From assembly GCA_024699855.1 (NCBI GenBank), contig JAMPIQ010000003.1:558001-622000 (forward strand): a stretch of 64,000 nucleotides of DNA. Reading direction: 5' to 3'. Shown in pieces: positions 45,939 through 57,817 of the stretch (positions within the stretch are counted from its first letter, which is position 1; each line of letters begins with the position of its first letter). Source of the DNA: Aphelenchoides besseyi (taxonomy: Eukaryota; Nematoda; Chromadorea; Rhabditida; Aphelenchoididae). The notes beneath the pieces are model-generated. The model was not told where the DNA came from, made no database searches, and worked only from the letters and a program-made list of their open reading frames with translations. The translations under genes were made by a program, and so were the position numbers.

Positions 45939-47819
45939 GTCGACCGAAAATTGAAAGCAACTGAACACAAAGTCCTGTTGGACCAAAATGATTTTTGGTT
46001 GAATGAAAATTGCGAGTTGCTCTCAACGTCATTTGGCTTCCTGTTATCAAGCTCAATCAACTCAAAACTTAAACAAAAGAAATTGTATAGACTACGGGAA
46101 TTAATCGTTTTGAAGGAGGACTTTAAACGATTTAGACATGAAGCAACGCCCGTACTACTAACATGGCAACGGTGCCCGAGTTCTGAAAACCATTAAGAAA
46201 AATGTCAAGATGTTCATTTGGTATCCATTCGATGGGTTTTTGAACGAACGATCTTATTGTGCTTAAGCTTTCCAGTGACAGTTGTTATTTTGGTCATTTA
46301 AAATGACTGCTTTGTGTTTGTACGCAGATAGTGCGGTAAATGTGCTTGAGTTGTATTCACGGAACTTAAGAATAGATAGACTTAGCAGCGTTCATGCAAG
46401 TGGTCAGAAAGAGGTCTCCAATGTGCATGGGTACAGCAACAATGTCTGATGATTCATAACAACTGACCAAACAAGCAGGAAGACCATCGGACGCTTCGAT
46501 GTCAAAGTTAAAATTGTCACTGACGTTGATCTTACAATATCAAAAGAGCCGAAAACGATAAGTTACATGAATTTTTCTAGAATTCACATTTCGCAGTTTC
46601 GGCTCTTTCGACTGCGTTGGAGTTTCCAACTTCAATAATCGACAACATCTGGATTGATTCGAAAGACATGGTCAATGAAAACACGTCTTTGATCAATTTG
46701 ACGAAGTTATCGACTAAAACAAAATCGACAGTCGAGTTTTGGCTTCTGAACTTACAGTTTTCGAAATGCGGTTTGATCGTTTCAATTTTTTGTCGTTTTG
46801 ATGCCGACAACAAAGACCTTCTACGGCTCCTAATGTTACGATTACTTCAATGCGCTGCTTCACGTTGTCTTCATTGTGATTGCAGCGATGAAGTAGAATT
46901 CATCGTTTCAATTTTTTTCTATTTTGTATCGAAATTTATTGGGTTGTCTACTACAAAAAGTTCAATCTTTACGATCAATTCTTACCGAAAAAGGTTCTTC
47001 TGAAACCTCAAAAATTATCTTTTTGACCTCAGCAATCTTTGTGCTTAAGAGAAGTGCAAGATCGAACGTTCTGCTCACAATCTTTGTAAATTTGACAATT
47101 TATGTCTCTGAGTTCATTTTAGTGACAGTGGCTATAAATAACAAATTGAAGAAGACTACTGTAAACACTAAATACGAAAATAAGATTAAAATTTACATTG
47201 CCGTAGAAAACAATGTTAATCTACTTATCAGCAACGAACTTTGGCGTTTTTCTTTGGTCGTTGTTTCTTATCTGCGAATCATACTCACTTATTGATCACT
47301 TTTTTCTTTGGCATTCCATTATTGAATTGGCTGTTATTTCTGATGTTTGTGGATAATTCGAGCGAACTCGGTCTTCAGACCTGACGAGTCGCGTATTTTG
47401 GTTTTAGTTTCAGCATCTTGTCAGTTGATCGTATTTCTTTTTCATCGATGTTCAGATTCAGGTTTAAGTTCTGATACTCTTTATGTGCTTTCATGATTCA
47501 CGAGACATGAAGACATTGATTAGTTGGTTGGCAGTTTGGGTCAACGACTGTTCGTCTTTTGATTTTTGATTACATGAAATAGTAAACTCCCCTTCATTTT
47601 GTACTTCATGGACAACTACATGAAAAGCCGTTTATTTCTGCTTATCTAGCTCGCTCAAGATTCTGAGAATGCTGTGAACGAATCGTTCTATTCGACAACT
47701 ACTTTAATCGTAACAAACAAAATAAGTTAGACACTCGGGATACAATCAAAAAAGAAAGGCTACTCGGATACCCGTTTCGAATTCGGGAATGATAGGAGGT
47801 AGGAAGAAGGATTATGCAT
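45939..47819. other. 1.9-kb stretch with decayed coding sequence
   Basis: On the minus strand, about 46813-46577 reads RQKIETIKPHFENCKFRSQN and VDFVLVDNFVKLIKDVFSLT, reminiscent of the C-terminal repeats of nematode F-box proteins. About 47110-46980 reads KIVSRTFDLALLLSTKIAEV and IIFEVSEEPFSVRIDRKD, with a TAA directly upstream in the same frame. These pieces cannot be joined into one gene and look like a degraded F-box-type paralogue. The rest is AT-rich and empty. Around 47775 the CCCGTTTCGAATTCGGG palindrome resembles a tRNA T-arm, but no tRNA body surrounds it. Confidence 0.35.
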
Positions 47820-49514
47820 TTACAGGTCCAATTTCTCCGTTTCCACTCGATGTTCTTCGTTTGAAGTTCTTGTGTAAATGTGACGTTTCCGAAGTCCCGC
47901 CTGAAGCTCCACGGCTGCGACCCTTAGCGGCCAACCGCCACTCAAAACGTCGGCTTGGACGGCAACTCCCGTGACGACCGCTAATTCGGGATCAATTCCG
48001 AAATTCGGAGCTTTGCTGAAACCATGAATGCTGCTCGACAAGAGACTATTGAATGCTTACCCGAACATCGTGCCAACAATTTGTCTGATCTTCGGCATTT
48101 GAGTTGATCCACCGACCAAAACGATTTCGTCGATATCCTTCGGCTTCAACTCGGCATCTTCTAACGCGGCGTTTATCGGATCGACAATAGCTTCGAATAG
48201 CTGAGCGTTGATCTCCTCGAATTCATCGCGAGTCAACTGAAAAGCTAAATGTCAAAAGAAGAGGCAAAAAGACCCACTAAATACTCGAACTTCCCAACTG
48301 AGCGGAATTGAAGTCGTAGCCACGTGTCCGGTCGTTTCGTCAGCCGTAGTTTCGCTTGTTCGACTTCCAGACGCAGTTGCTGTTGATCTTCTTTGTTGTC
48401 GATCTTTTTGCCGGTCTTTGATTCAATTTTCTAAAATCAAAGATTCGAAAATAATCGCGGCTTTCAATTTACTTACCTTTTCCAGGAACTTTAACGTCAA
48501 ATCGTTGAAGTCCTGACCACCCAAACGATTGTTGCCGGCCAACGATTGAGTGATGAACATTCCGCCTTGAAGTAGCAGAATCGAAACGTCCATTGTGCCT
48601 CCGCCTGAAAGCCGAACTCAAAAATCGTCGCCAATCGACTCAACTCACCAACATCAACGACAATCACGAACGTGACTCCCGTCTTCTTGTGCAGCCCATA
48701 GGCTAAAGCCGCGGCCGTTGGCTCGCTGATCACACGCCAAACGTTGAAGCCGGAAAGCTCGGCGGCATCACGAGTCGCGTTCCGTTGATGTGAATTGAAT
48801 TCAGCTGGAACCGAAATGACCAAATTCTTCAGTTCGCTTCCAACTTCTGTCTCCGCGATCTGCTTCAGATAGTCGACGATAATCGACCCGATCTTCTCGG
48901 GATAGTAAATCCTAAAAGACACAATAAACGCAAGGAAATGCAACTCACTGATCGCCGGAATCCAATACGACGGTGAAGAACGCACGACCTTCGGCATCCA
49001 AGTCGATTCGAAACGGATATCGTTGTTTATCGGCCTCAAAACGACCATAAAAACAAGAAAAAAAGTGGAACTCACAATGAAGTTCGGATCGTCGGCTTTG
49101 AATTTTTTGCCAATGAATCGTTTTGCATCGTAGATCGTGTTTCGCGGATTCGTCTCCTGCTGTTCCACCGCTCGAGTTCCGACCAAAATGGTTCCATTGG
49201 ATCTGAAGAAATGAAGTCGAATCGAAACCACAAACTCACAGGAATCCAACAACACTCGGAATACTTCGCTTACCGAGCGAATCAGCGATGATCTGCGTCC
49301 GATCGGTCACCGACTGATGGACGGCAATCGATGAGAAGGTGGTGCCCAAATCGATGCCTACGGTTTTCGGTTTCGGCGGTGGCAACGTGTATCCCATCCA
49401 GTTGGCCAAATAGCCGGCGAAGAACGCGACACAAATCGAACCAACTGAAAGAACACGAGAAATCGAAACAACCTCCAAAATCGACTTACAAAACACGGTG
49501 GTTGCCGTTGACAT
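47820..49514 (-). CDS. HSPA13/STCH-type Hsp70, ATPase domain only, ER/microsomal
   Basis: STCH is an Hsp70 relative with an N-terminal hydrophobic anchor and no peptide-binding domain. The start at 49514 (MSTATTVFCKSILEVV) leads to a hydrophobic segment (VLSVGSICVAFFAGYLANWM), then PKPKTVGIDLGTTFSSIAV, the Hsp70 phosphate-1 motif. Further Hsp70 landmarks are NTIYDAKRFIGKKF, VISVPAEFNSHQRNATRDAA, VISEPTAAALAYGLHKKTG, VDVGGGTMDVSILLLQGG and IDEIVLVGGSTQMPKIRQIV. It stops soon after DPELAVVTGVAVQADVLSGG, at TAA/TAG 47822-47820, so the substrate-binding lobe is missing by design, as in the human and C. elegans proteins. About seven introns of 40-50 bp. It is divergent from TMEM144. Confidence 0.93.
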
Positions 49515-50749
49515 GTCGACCCGTTGGGAAGTTGGAGTTTTCGATCGTTGAATTCACAACATTTCAGGACGTTTCCCTTCTCGAATTAATTCTTTCTAGT
49601 ACACGTGTTGATTCCGATAAGCACCAGAGGTGGTCGCGAACCTCTACAGTATCGATTTTCGTTTGCTGAAGCGAACTGACCCCAGGGATCAACCCTATGG
49701 GTCCAATTTCAAGTGCAACCTGATCGTTTCAGTTGTGAATTGAACTTTTGACTTTTGTTTTTCAATCCGTTGACTCACGATCGACTGCTCTTTGAAGCCC
49801 ATTTCGAGCTGCTCATGATGTTTGAATCCCTCCGAACGTTTGTGGCCGTAGAGTTGTTTTTACTGCGCGACGCCGGTGCAAAACTTTCGGGCCATTTGCC
49901 TCATCGAATTGGCGTCGGAGTGTGTTTTTGGAGGTACTCGACGTTTTTTAATTCGCGCGATCAAAGACCAAAAACGACGTCTAATCACGAGATTGACCGT
50001 AAAATTAAATTGGCGCGCGCTTTTGTTGTTTACCTCCGATCATTGAGGTTGCGCAGTTGAGTGCAAAAACAGCCAAAACAAAGATTTCCGAGATCAACGT
50101 GCTCGTTCGAGTGGAGCGGCCCAGAAAGAAAACATTTGTGTTGGAGATTTTTAATCTTTTTTACAATAACAACCATCTGCTTTTTGTTATTCGACTCTCG
50201 GGAAAGCGTATAAAAAAGGCGGCAACCGGAAATTTATTCCATTTAAGGTCCTCGTTTCCATCGTTACCTCGAAGCGTTCACACTGGTGTTCGTTTAGTTG
50301 CGCGTCGTCGTGTCGGTAATCCGAAAACATTCGAAACGTCTCCTTCGTTCCAAAGCGTCCTCCCACCAAACGTTTTGCGAAATACATTCCCGCCTTTTCC
50401 CGCCCAAAAACGTATCGCTATTAAAGACGACGAGTTTCGAGTTCACGCAAATCAGCTGCGGCGATTTCTGTGATTTTCGAACCAAGAGATCAAGTGGTTG
50501 GAATGTGCGACGGGGATTTGGAAACGTTTCGTTGTCGACCGTCGTGTTTTTGCATAGCAAGACGAAAATTTTCTGTTATTTTTGTCTGCGGCGCTTGTTT
50601 TTTTGGCCACGCGTCTTTCGAAAACGGCGCCGCGATTTCGTGCGTCCGTGGGAATGTACGTTTGACGCTTTCCTTCCCCTTTTTAGGCACTCGCTGTCCG
50701 CGAACGAAAATACTTGTGCCCTTAACTTGAACTTAATTCACACTTCGTA
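49515..50749. other. Divergent promoter region between HSPA13 and TMEM144
   Basis: 1.2 kb between head-to-head genes. Plus-strand frames at 49755-50060 and 50057-50473 are open but rich in unusual residues and overlapped by other frames; no family features. A large 5' UTR or trans-splice leader region for TMEM144 is possible. No RNA gene or repeat recognised. Confidence 0.45.
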
Positions 50750-52221
50750 ATGGGCGCCTTCGAACTGTTGCCGATGATTGAGATCTTCGTCGCCTGTGTC
50801 CTCTTCGGCACTGTCTTCGTTCCGGTGAAACGCTTTAATCCGGGAGATGGTAATCGTAAATCGTAAAATACAAGCAATTCGAGTCTTTAGGTCTGTTTTC
50901 TCAGTTCTGTATGTGCGTTGGAATCTTCATGGTCGGTTTCGCCACCTACATCTACACCGGCTTTGGGCCCTTCTATCCGTTGGCTATGACCGGCGGAATC
51001 ACTTGGTGTATCGGGTAAGTGAAGAAACGTCGTCTTCCGCCCGAAACTCATTAATATTTTCAGCAACTTGACCGCCATTCCGATCATCAACGAGTTGGGT
51101 TTGGCGCTGTCGATTCTCATGTTCAGTGTGACGAATTGCCTCGTCAATTTCTTCATCGGATCTTTCGGCCTCTTCGGCACCACCGCCCGACCACCGGCGA
51201 GCACTTGGCTGTCGATTTGCGGTCTGTCGATGATCTTAATCGGGTGAGTTCACAAAACCAAAAAGCAATCATCATGAAAAAAAGTTTGTTGTCTGCGTCA
51301 ACGAGTTTATTACACTTGATTTTCGGTTTAAACAACAAAAATTTTTCGAAAAAATGAGTCAACTTGTTTTGCTCGACCTTGCTCTTTTCACACACAAACA
51401 GAAAGTACATTTGTGTGTTGCAGCGGAATCATGATCTCTTTCGTCAAAACAAAACCGTCCGAACTGATGAAAGAGTTGGAACAGAAAGAACAATCGGAAG
51501 AGGAAGCCGACTCGGTAGGACTGATCAACGCAAATCCTTCACTCTCGATCATTACTTTCCAGCCTTCATCCAAATCGTTGGACATCGAAGAGCAGGAGCC
51601 GGACGAGAAAGAAGGGGTCATTAACAAGTCAGACAAAAAGAAGAACTCGAAAGTTCGCAAGTTGATGTGAGTTCATGTGCTCAACTGACGAACTGAGTAA
51701 TCACATTTCAGCGCATTAGCTTTTGCCATCATTTCCGGTATTCTTTACGGCGGTGTTCAAGTGCCTATTATTGCTATTCAAGACAATCCGGACATGTATC
51801 CGAATGCGCCGAAACAAAGTCTTCCGTACATCTTCTCACACTACTGCGGCATCATGATCACATCGACTGTTGCTTTCGTTCTCTACACGATCTTCAAGTA
51901 ATTTCAGACTTATTGACCATCTGACTAACCAATTGCAGGAAGAATCGACCAGAAACGAACTCAGCAATCGCTTTGCCGGCCTTCATCTCCGGTTTGATGT
52001 GGGCGATTGGAATGTGCACGACGATCGTGTGTACCGAAAAGATGTCGCAATCGATTGCCGGTCCGATTTCGGCGATGGTTCCCGGAACGGTTGCCGCCAT
52101 CTGGTCGGTATTCTACTTCCGCGAGATTCAACGTGGCAAGAACCTGATCATGTTGTGGTCAGCCATTGGAGTTACGGTCATCGGTGCTGTTTTGATCGGT
52201 CTTAGCAATACCGAATTCTAA
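50750..52221 (+). CDS. TMEM144-like multi-pass membrane protein (drug/metabolite transporter superfamily)
   Basis: About ten membrane segments in two halves of five. The first half includes LLPMIEIFVACVLFGTVFVP, FCMCVGIFMVGFATYIYTGF and LGLALSILMFSVTNCLVNFF. A long hydrophilic cytosolic loop (KELEQKEQSEEEADS... DKKKNSKVRK) separates it from the second half, ALAFAIISGILYGGVQVPII, FSHYCGIMITSTVAFVLYTI and SAIGVTVIGAVLIGLSN. The motifs FGTVFVPVKRF and GILYGGVQVPII are typical of TMEM144. The family resembles sugar/nucleotide-sugar transporters, but its substrate is not established. Five introns, one of about 180 bp (about 51244-51421), the rest short. Stop TAA 52219-52221. Convergent with the next gene, about 150 bp away. 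Confidence 0.9.
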
Positions 52222-52371
52222 AACGCTCACTTACATTCTTTAACTACGAGGTTTTTTTCTTGTTGGTAACCAATTATTGCACTGTTTTCTTTGTTTTCTT
52301 TTCGATCTCATCAAATGATGCAAAATAAAGAACTTCGAATTTTATTTGCCTTAATATTGAAATAGCATAGG

Positions 52372-53936
52372 CTACTCGTCTTCGACTGAACTCGGTTCCA
52401 CGATCCACAGACGATGATTTGGATTGTTGTTAGTGAAGCACATGTAGACACCAGCATCGGTGCACAAGTCCGTAAACCATGAGAGCGAAGTGTCGACGCG
52501 AATCTCCTTGATCAGTCCGGTTTTGTTGTTCGGTGCTTCCGCCAAATTGTTCAAAAGCCAATGGTAATCGACGTTTATTCGATGGTAATTGGAGCGTTCG
52601 ATGTCGCGATCCAAATCGTAGACCACACACACGTCCGATCGTTTGACAGTCGGGAGTTGGAGAAGAAGTGCGTGATAGAAACGAGCGGTTTGAATCACAC
52701 GAGTCATCAGTGTGTCGGCACGAAGCTGAAACAAAAACATTTCAGTTCGAATGAGTTGCTCGGAACTTGCATCGCCCCTAACCAAAAACATTACACGAAT
52801 TTCCGATTCGGATAAAAGAAAAGAACACTTTCTTGGAGTTTCATTTTCATCCTGGACATCTGTATACGCGGGTTCCAATGAGAACGAGAAGCCTTCCACT
52901 TCGTTCATGTCACTTTCGTAGCCTTCGCCCGCGAAAACAACCTCCACAGAGTCGTCGGCTTTAGCGTCTTCACTAACCGACAAGATCACGCGTCCTTGTT
53001 CCACTGGAATGCCTTCTAACGGATGATTATTCTCAAAGACGATGGTCGTTCTCGACTAACCTTTTGTGAGCACCAAAACTGCAACTGCCGCATTTCGCAT
53101 GTAACTGACTTTCGACTCCAGAAACAATGTTGGAAAATAGACAAATGTTCGTTCGGGAATAAAAAGTTTTTCGATGTCGTGGTAGAAGGTTGGAGAATGA
53201 TACAATTGTGCGTCCCAAATCTTCGGACACGAGACTAGTGGGCGGAATTGATGGTCGAGTTCGAAGATCTCGGCAACATCAACGGTTTCGGGGTCAACGA
53301 AATGACGGAAAGTGAAGTAAATGGGCTCTAAAATAACAATAGAATAAAGTTGAGGGAGTGTTAAAAGTACGAAAGGGAGTGATTTTTCTCGCAATTCGTT
53401 TGATGAAGTCAATTGGAGTCACTTGATCGCAGATGATGCCGTAGGTTCGCGCCTTACTTTCCACAAGCATTTTGAATTGATCGAAAGTCAACGAAATGTC
53501 CCGATAGAGCGGAAAGTTTCGACGATAGAAATCGGTGACGATTTTAGCCGGTAGGGTATCCGATTTCATCAATCGAATAACGTGACTTCCGTCCAAGAGC
53601 GAGGTGTCGGTGCGAAGAAAGTTTTTGGAGATTAACTGAAAGACTATTTGTATTTAAGATTGAAGGCCAGAAACTTACGTTCGTTGTAAAAAGAGTTGTG
53701 AATTCAAGCCCTTCATCCTGCTCACAATCCGGAAAGTTTTGATGAATTTGAAGATTGACGTGGAAAAGGAAGGCGGCTCTGGGTCCCGGCTGCATCTTCG
53801 GAAGTGCGATTTCGCTGGAGTTATCGGACATTATGTGCTGGAACGCGAAGAGATCAGTAAACAGCTGAGCGGAACGAATGCTTGTTGCGGCCGCAATGGT
53901 TTTCGTCTCACAACCGACTTCGCCAATCGGCGGCAT
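52372..53936 (-). CDS. Unrecognised protein of about 480 residues, globular
   Basis: Exons join cleanly with introns near 53679-53636, 53370-53328, 53058-53012 and 52775-52727. Segments in order are MPPIGEVGCETKTIAAATSI, RAAFLFHVNLQIHQNFPDCE, DTLPAKIVTDFYRRNFPLYR, DVAEIFELDHQFRPLVSCPK, FIPERTFVYFPTLFLESKVS, VILSVSEDAKADDSVEVVFA, RADTLMTRVIQTARFYHALL and the ending SLSWFTDLCTDAGVYMCFTN before VEPSSVEDE, stop at 52374-52372. No signal peptide, membrane span or familiar motif. It starts 153 bp after the stop of the lipase gene on the same strand, a spacing seen in nematode operons. It is well-preserved coding sequence, so probably a real gene in a family I do not recognise. Confidence 0.75.
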
Positions 53937-54088
53937 AACAGAAACGATCGCTTCGATTCGCCCGTTTGCTTGTTAACCGTCGAGTTCCAAGGAAATTGGG
54001 CGACAAAAAATTCGAACGATCAGAAAAACAACTTCCAGTCTTCTTCATACGTTTATTTGAAGCACGACATCAACATTGGATAGAGAGT

Positions 54089-55306
54089 TTAGTTCTGGGC
54101 TTTCGGGTCGATCATCGGACCTTTGCCGGTCAATTTGAAGATTGTTTCGTTGGCTGTTTCCATTTGGATTTTTGCCAAGTCGAAAGAATTCGAAGGTGCT
54201 GGAGTGATTTCGTCACTCGGATTCGATGAGACGTTTCGATTCAAAAGCAAATCGAACTGAAGGGTTTGAGTTCCAAAAACTGTACGCTCGTGGGTCACAT
54301 TGTGCAACTGAAATCGCTTCGATCATTCCGAATCCATTTCGTTTTAACTCACGATGATCGTTTTATTTGCTCCGGCGACTTCGAGTAGTCGACGACCGTC
54401 TTTTTCGAAACCCACCAAGTCATCATCCTGAGACTCGATGATCAGAATCCGCGAACTTTCGTAACGTTCGCTAACAAACAAATGAAAGTCGCGCTCACGC
54501 TCGCACTTACATCGAATTAGTGTCGTTGATGTACGCACTATCGATGTAAAGCCCGTTTCGCTTGTTGCAAATCGGCAACAAATAGGAAACCCACTTGGCA
54601 CAAATGATAGCGCCCTTCATCGCCCCAGCAACTCCCAAATACGAAGCAATTCGTTCAGTTAGCGGAGAACCTAAATCCTCGTGTGTATCCACACATTTAC
54701 CGCCAAGAATCGCCTTCGAAATTCGGTTACGAGAATCAATTAGTTCGCTTACTTTTCTTGAAATCGGACCACCCAATGAGTTTCCAATAACGAAAACCTT
54801 CGAAAGCGTGTAGTCGCTGACCGCAATGATTAGTTGACGAATCTAAATAACAACTCAAAGATTAAGAGCACGAACTCACTTGTTTAACGTAATCACAAGA
54901 CAATTCACAGGTCATGTTGATTGGCGTGTTCTGGGGGCCATAGGTAGTGGAATAGATTTCTGCGGGCGTGTAATTTCGACTCATCCACAAATCAAACGCT
55001 TCGTGATAATCGCCGGCAACATTGGTCATTCCGTGAACGAAAATCACGGGGGTGTTCCTGAACATAAATCAGAATCCGCGAGCTGATTACTCACCTCGTT
55101 TTCTGCGTATAACTTCGATTGTCGCCGCCGAAGGAGCCACGTTCTCCGAAGTCACTTCGAGTCAAATTAGTAGCCACTTGTTCGCCATAAGTTATAGTTA
55201 GAAACTTTTTGAAGCCCTCGGTGAATGTTGCTGCTACGTATGTTTGAAAATGTTGATGTCCATACAAAGTGAAAAGAATGAAGATGTAGATTCTAGGCAA
55301 AAACAT
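54089..55306 (-). CDS. Class 2 (EstB-type) secreted lipase, minus-strand member of a divergent pair
   Basis: The start at 55306 gives a signal peptide, MFLPRIYIFILFTLYGHQHF. It is followed by the class 2 lipase opening FTEGFKKFLTITYGEQVATN and DFGERGSFGG. The alpha/beta-hydrolase core reads NTPVIFVHGMTNVAGDYHEA, with the nucleophile elbow in VIGNSLGGPISRK (G-N-S-L-G). Candidate acid and histidine residues lie in IESQDDDLVGFEKDG and LHNVTHERTVFGTQTL. An unconserved C-terminal extension ends PKAQN at TAA/TAG 54091-54089. Its closest relative here is the plus-strand gene at 55971; the two start codons are 664 bp apart, facing away. Similar to C. elegans lips genes. Substrate unknown. Confidence 0.9.
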
Positions 55307-55970
55307 TTCAAGTGGTCAACAGCTGAAAATCCGAAGAGGTTGCTTTCTTTTTGAAGTCAAGTTTATGTCCACAAGACCGGAGACTATCGCGTGATATGCC
55401 ATGGCTTAATTGTCCGTAGAATAAATAGATGAGTTGGAAACGAATGTCCCGAAAAGAACTTCTTTGCGTGTTTGCGAGTCGTTTAATTCAAAAGTTACTG
55501 TAATCCAAATAACGTTCATTGAATTTGCAATAGAAGATTGGTGATCAGTTTGTTAGCTCAGCGGTCGAAATGAACAAAGACCCCGAAATAGGTGCTTCTT
55601 TGTGCCAAACCTCCTACTTCCTGCTCATAAAGTTTGTTTTAGAAACCTGTGATTGGAAACGTTCTTTCGGCTATAGAGCGAATCGAAGGTCATTTGTGTT
55701 GATCCGAAGATTCGCGAGCAACAGCGCGGTCTCACATTCGAGTTGGTCGCGTAACTTCCGATCATTACCGCCCCATAAGGTGAATCAGAGAACCAAAGTA
55801 AAAACAGAAAAAGTTAGCGGAACGCGATGACGTAGAAACGAGGTGGTCGGTTGATTAGCACATAAAGGAGAACGTTACACTCATTGCTCGTCATTTCGAT
55901 TGACCCGTGAGGCTGATTCCCGTTTACTTTCCTTTTCGCATATTTGTGTTTTGAATTTTCGCTGAAGGAA
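55307..55970. promoter_or_regulatory. Shared intergenic region between the divergent lipase genes
   Basis: 664 bp between two head-to-head paralogues; probably regulates both. Short open frames (e.g. 55570-55830 +) show no family features. No repeat seen. Confidence 0.4.
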
Positions 55971-57039
55971 ATGCAAAACAAATTGGCCGTGAGTTTGTTG
56001 TTGTTTATCAGCGCTACTGATGCCCTGCTTTCGCCCACGTTTCGTCAATTTCTTCGCGAAAACTATGGACCAAATTTGGAGAGCGAATTGACACGTGCGG
56101 ATGTTGGAGAAAGTGGCAGCTTCGGCGGTGGACGTCATACGGCCAGAACACCCACAGAGTAAGTGAACTCGAAAAGCGAAATTAAAATCTGGCTCAGTAA
56201 GCGACCCGTGATTTTGGTTCATGGAATCACGAATCAAGCCGGAACTTTTGGTCCCATTCGACAGTACTTCTTGGAACATAACTATCAAGATGCGGAAGTC
56301 TATGCAACCACCTACGGAGACGCTGGGAAAACGAATGTCATTTTCGTGACCATGAATTGTCATTACGTGAAGATGGTGAGTGTCTGTTTTTTTGATCGTG
56401 AGAAGAAATCGCGGAATCAAAATTCGCGTTTCAGGTTCGTGCTTTAATACAAACGGTCGCCGATTTCACGAGTTCAAAGGTCAACGTCATTGGCTATAGT
56501 ATGGGATCTCCGATTGCTCGAAAGGTGGGTGATTACTAGAGAATGCTGACTGCACGACTGTTTAGGCCATCATGGGTGGTGCTTGTGTTGAAACGGGAGA
56601 GAACTTAGGCTCATCGCTATCGCACTTGGTACACGTTTACATTGGAGTTGCGGGTGCGAATTTCGGTTCATTTCTGTGCATTCTGCCCATCGGTTCTTGC
56701 AATTTGATTAACGGAATGGCTTGTGGCTCCAGGTATTTGAATGATATCAATGCTCGGTGAGTCGAGAGAAAATGTTTGTGTTATGAACAAGTTACAGACA
56801 ACGCTACGAAGGTCAATTCATTTACACTATCGCATCGACAGGCGACGAGAAGGTTGGTTATCAAGCGTGTGGAAGAGAGGCAAGTGCCATTGTTGGACAA
56901 AACGGAAAATATGTTGTGAGTTCGAAAGGGCGAAGAATGACCAGACGGTTGAGTTTAGAAGAATGGATTGAATCACGATCAGTTGATGTTCAGCACCGTT
57001 GAAATGCAATACAACTTGGTTACGCATAACCACGAATAA
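55971..57039 (+). CDS. Class 2 (EstB-type) secreted lipase, plus-strand member of the pair
   Basis: The start at 55971 gives MQNKLAVSLLLFISATDAL, a signal peptide, then LSPTFRQFLRENYGPNLESE and DVGESGSFGGGRH, parallel to the minus-strand paralogue. The core reads RPVILVHGITNQAGTFGPIR, VYATTYGD and the nucleophile elbow VIGYSMGSPIARK (G-Y-S-M-G). A cysteine pair region (LCILPIGSCNLINGMACGSR), ASTGDEKVGYQACGREAS and LNHDQLMFSTVEMQ hold the likely acid and histidine. Stop TAA 57037-57039. It lacks the roughly 55-residue C-terminal tail of the other copy. Five short introns. Confidence 0.9.
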
Positions 57040-57183
57040 GCTTCGCAGATCTCAAATTCTTTACTGACAATTTCTAATAAACATATTGACTTGAATTCGA
57101 GACTTTTGAATTGGAAATGAGTTTTTCTGTTACTCAATTTTTCCGTCCAATTCTCTTCGATCGGTCTCTTCTCCCAATTCTCG

Positions 57184-57817
57184 ATGGCTGACGATCTGAT
57201 TTTGGTGACCATCTTTGGTGTTTTGTGAGCTCAATGATCTTGTCAAGTGGAACTTTCGTTTCAGACTTCTGGGAATTTTGGCCATTTCCGCTTCGGTTGT
57301 TTACTTCTTACTGGAGGGCAAAGTGAGTTCATTCCGAGAATTTTGATGATTAGTTTCAGTGCAAACAAAACACTCGAGATGCTCCTAAGGGTGTTGTTGT
57401 CAGTAAATTGGCAGAGAAAACGAAAACAGCGAACCCAAAGATGCAAAAGGATGTTGTGAGTTAAAATCCGAACTTCAAGCGGACGATTTGTTTCAGAAAA
57501 AGAACAACTTTCCCGAAAAATTGCGCGTTCGTTCTCCGCAAACGATCAGTATCGATGAAAGTGCTGAAGCGAAGCCGGAATCTCCACGCGATCGGGAGCG
57601 TCAGACGATCAGTGTGGAACCGGCGCCGATTTGCCCGACAATTTCCGAACTAGCAAAAACAAGTGATCGGTCTAAAAAAATGCAGTTTTCCGAACAACCT
57701 TCGGGCAAATCGGGAAATGAGCGAAAGGTCAAGTTCAAGTTTCCGAGCCACCAATACACGGATACGGAACATAACACAAAAGTTGAGGTGAACACGATTC
57801 GTCGTTTTGAAGAGTAA
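57184..57817 (+). CDS. Small single-pass membrane protein with a long polar tail, unrecognised
   Basis: Four exons: 57184 to about 57223, about 57265-57322, about 57360-57454 and about 57497-57817. The N terminus MADDLILVTIFGVLLLGILA and ISASVVYFLLEGK form one membrane span. The remaining roughly 140 residues are hydrophilic, rich in Lys, Ser, Pro and Glu (VSKLAEKTKTANPKMQKDV, PESPRDRERQTISVEPAPIC, KFKFPSHQYTDTEHNTKVEV) and end RRFEE. It starts 144 bp after the lipase stop on the same strand. No family recognised. Confidence 0.65.

Noticed and set aside
47760..47800. CCCGTTTCGAATTCGGG looked like a tRNA T-arm
   Set aside because: No acceptor stem, D-arm or anticodon arm could be fitted around it.
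50057..50473. 138-codon open frame upstream of TMEM144
   Set aside because: Overlapping open frames exist on both strands, composition is atypical and no family or splice link to TMEM144 was seen.
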